From positions 22,736 through 86,735 of the forward strand of contig CAIUHP010000081.1 of the NCBI GenBank assembly GCA_903899015.1: DNA of 64,000 nt, given 5' to 3'. Position 1 is the stretch's first letter; each line of letters begins with the position of its first letter. The position numbers and the translations under genes are program-made. Shown here in pieces: positions 63,858 through 64,000 of this stretch. The stretch comes from an uncultured Armatimonadota bacterium. GTDB taxonomy: Bacteria > Armatimonadota > Fimbriimonadia > Fimbriimonadales > Fimbriimonadaceae. The notes under the pieces are model-generated. The model had not been told where the DNA came from and ran no database searches. It was given only the letters and a program-made list of their open reading frames with translations.

Positions 63858-64000
63858 CCTGTAGCCGGAGGTGGCTCGTGCCTCCGAGCAGCCCCTTACA
63901 TTCCACAAAACCCGGAATACGACCCGAATTTGATCGTTGATTTCCGGGATTCAACCGTCTACGAACGGGTATGCGGAGGCACGAACCACCTCCGGCTACA
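63858..64000. repeat. pair of inverted dispersed palindromes
   Basis: One copy of the family in plus orientation (CCTGTAGCCGGAGG, TGGCTCGTG, CCTCCG at 63858-63886) and one in minus orientation (63974-64000), so the two face each other about 90 bases apart. The second copy is cut by the window end. Related to the arrays at 18.0 and 40.7 kb. Confidence 0.85.

Overview
The window is chromosomal DNA of moderate GC from a bacterium with an outer envelope: it carries an EmrA-type membrane fusion protein, a small beta-barrel-like protein, a lipoprotein, STN-domain proteins and an LTXXQ periplasmic protein. The mix of genes fits a member of the Armatimonadota (Fimbriimonadia-like). Pointers are trmD-rplS followed by a duplicated lepB, a carB split into two genes, many uncharacterised membrane proteins and multidomain STAND ATPases. 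The assignment is inference; there is no rRNA in the window.

Layout. 1-7.3 kb: end of a TetR-type regulator, an EmrA/HlyD protein, a small outer-membrane-like protein, glnA with a possible sigma-54 promoter, a secreted alpha/beta hydrolase and an acyl-CoA dehydrogenase. 7.3-11 kb: two lepB paralogues around a tRNA(CAT), then rplS and trmD. 11-18 kb: gcvH-gcvPA-gcvPB, a PIN toxin-antitoxin-like pair under a 15-bp palindrome, a lipoate/octanoate transferase, murI and alr. 18-18.6 kb: a 258-bp tandem repeat array. 18.6-22 kb: primary-type sigma factor, cysteine desulfurase, sucD. 22-26.3 kb: P-loop kinase-like gene, a c-di-AMP (ydaO/yuaA) riboswitch with its own short ORF and terminator, a sulfotransferase-like gene, a hypothetical gene and upp. 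26.4-33.1 kb: glmU-prs followed by a tightly coupled cluster of unknown membrane proteins. 33-38 kb: recO, a peptide-binding lipoprotein, an AraC-type regulator and an MlaF-like ATPase. 38-43 kb: the two halves of carB separated by a membrane protein, a 130-bp tandem duplication and a small opposite-strand gene. 43-50 kb: three tandem STN-domain paralogues of unknown function, then a VanZ-like protein. 50.8-56.3 kb: a small protein, a cyclase-STAND-TPR regulator, surE, a Spy-like GPGG-rich protein, and rsgA broken at a ten-base G/C run. 57.3-62.8 kb: an operon-like set of sigma-70-region-2 protein, a partner with an anti-sigma-like N-terminus, and a CHAT protease-STAND-TPR gene with two in-frame TGA codons. 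The window ends in a hypothetical gene and palindromic repeats.

Working together: gcvH/PA/PB form most of glycine cleavage and the nearby lipoyl transferase probably serves GcvH. murI, alr and glmU supply wall precursors. trmD and rplS belong to translation. The best candidates for an undescribed system are the sigma / anti-sigma-like / CHAT operon, the coupled membrane cluster at 28.8-33.1 kb, and the STN triplet. A dispersed palindrome with compensatory arm changes recurs in three intergenic regions. Many genes lack a Shine-Dalgarno site and have a -10-like hexamer 6-9 bases before the start codon, which suggests leaderless mRNAs.
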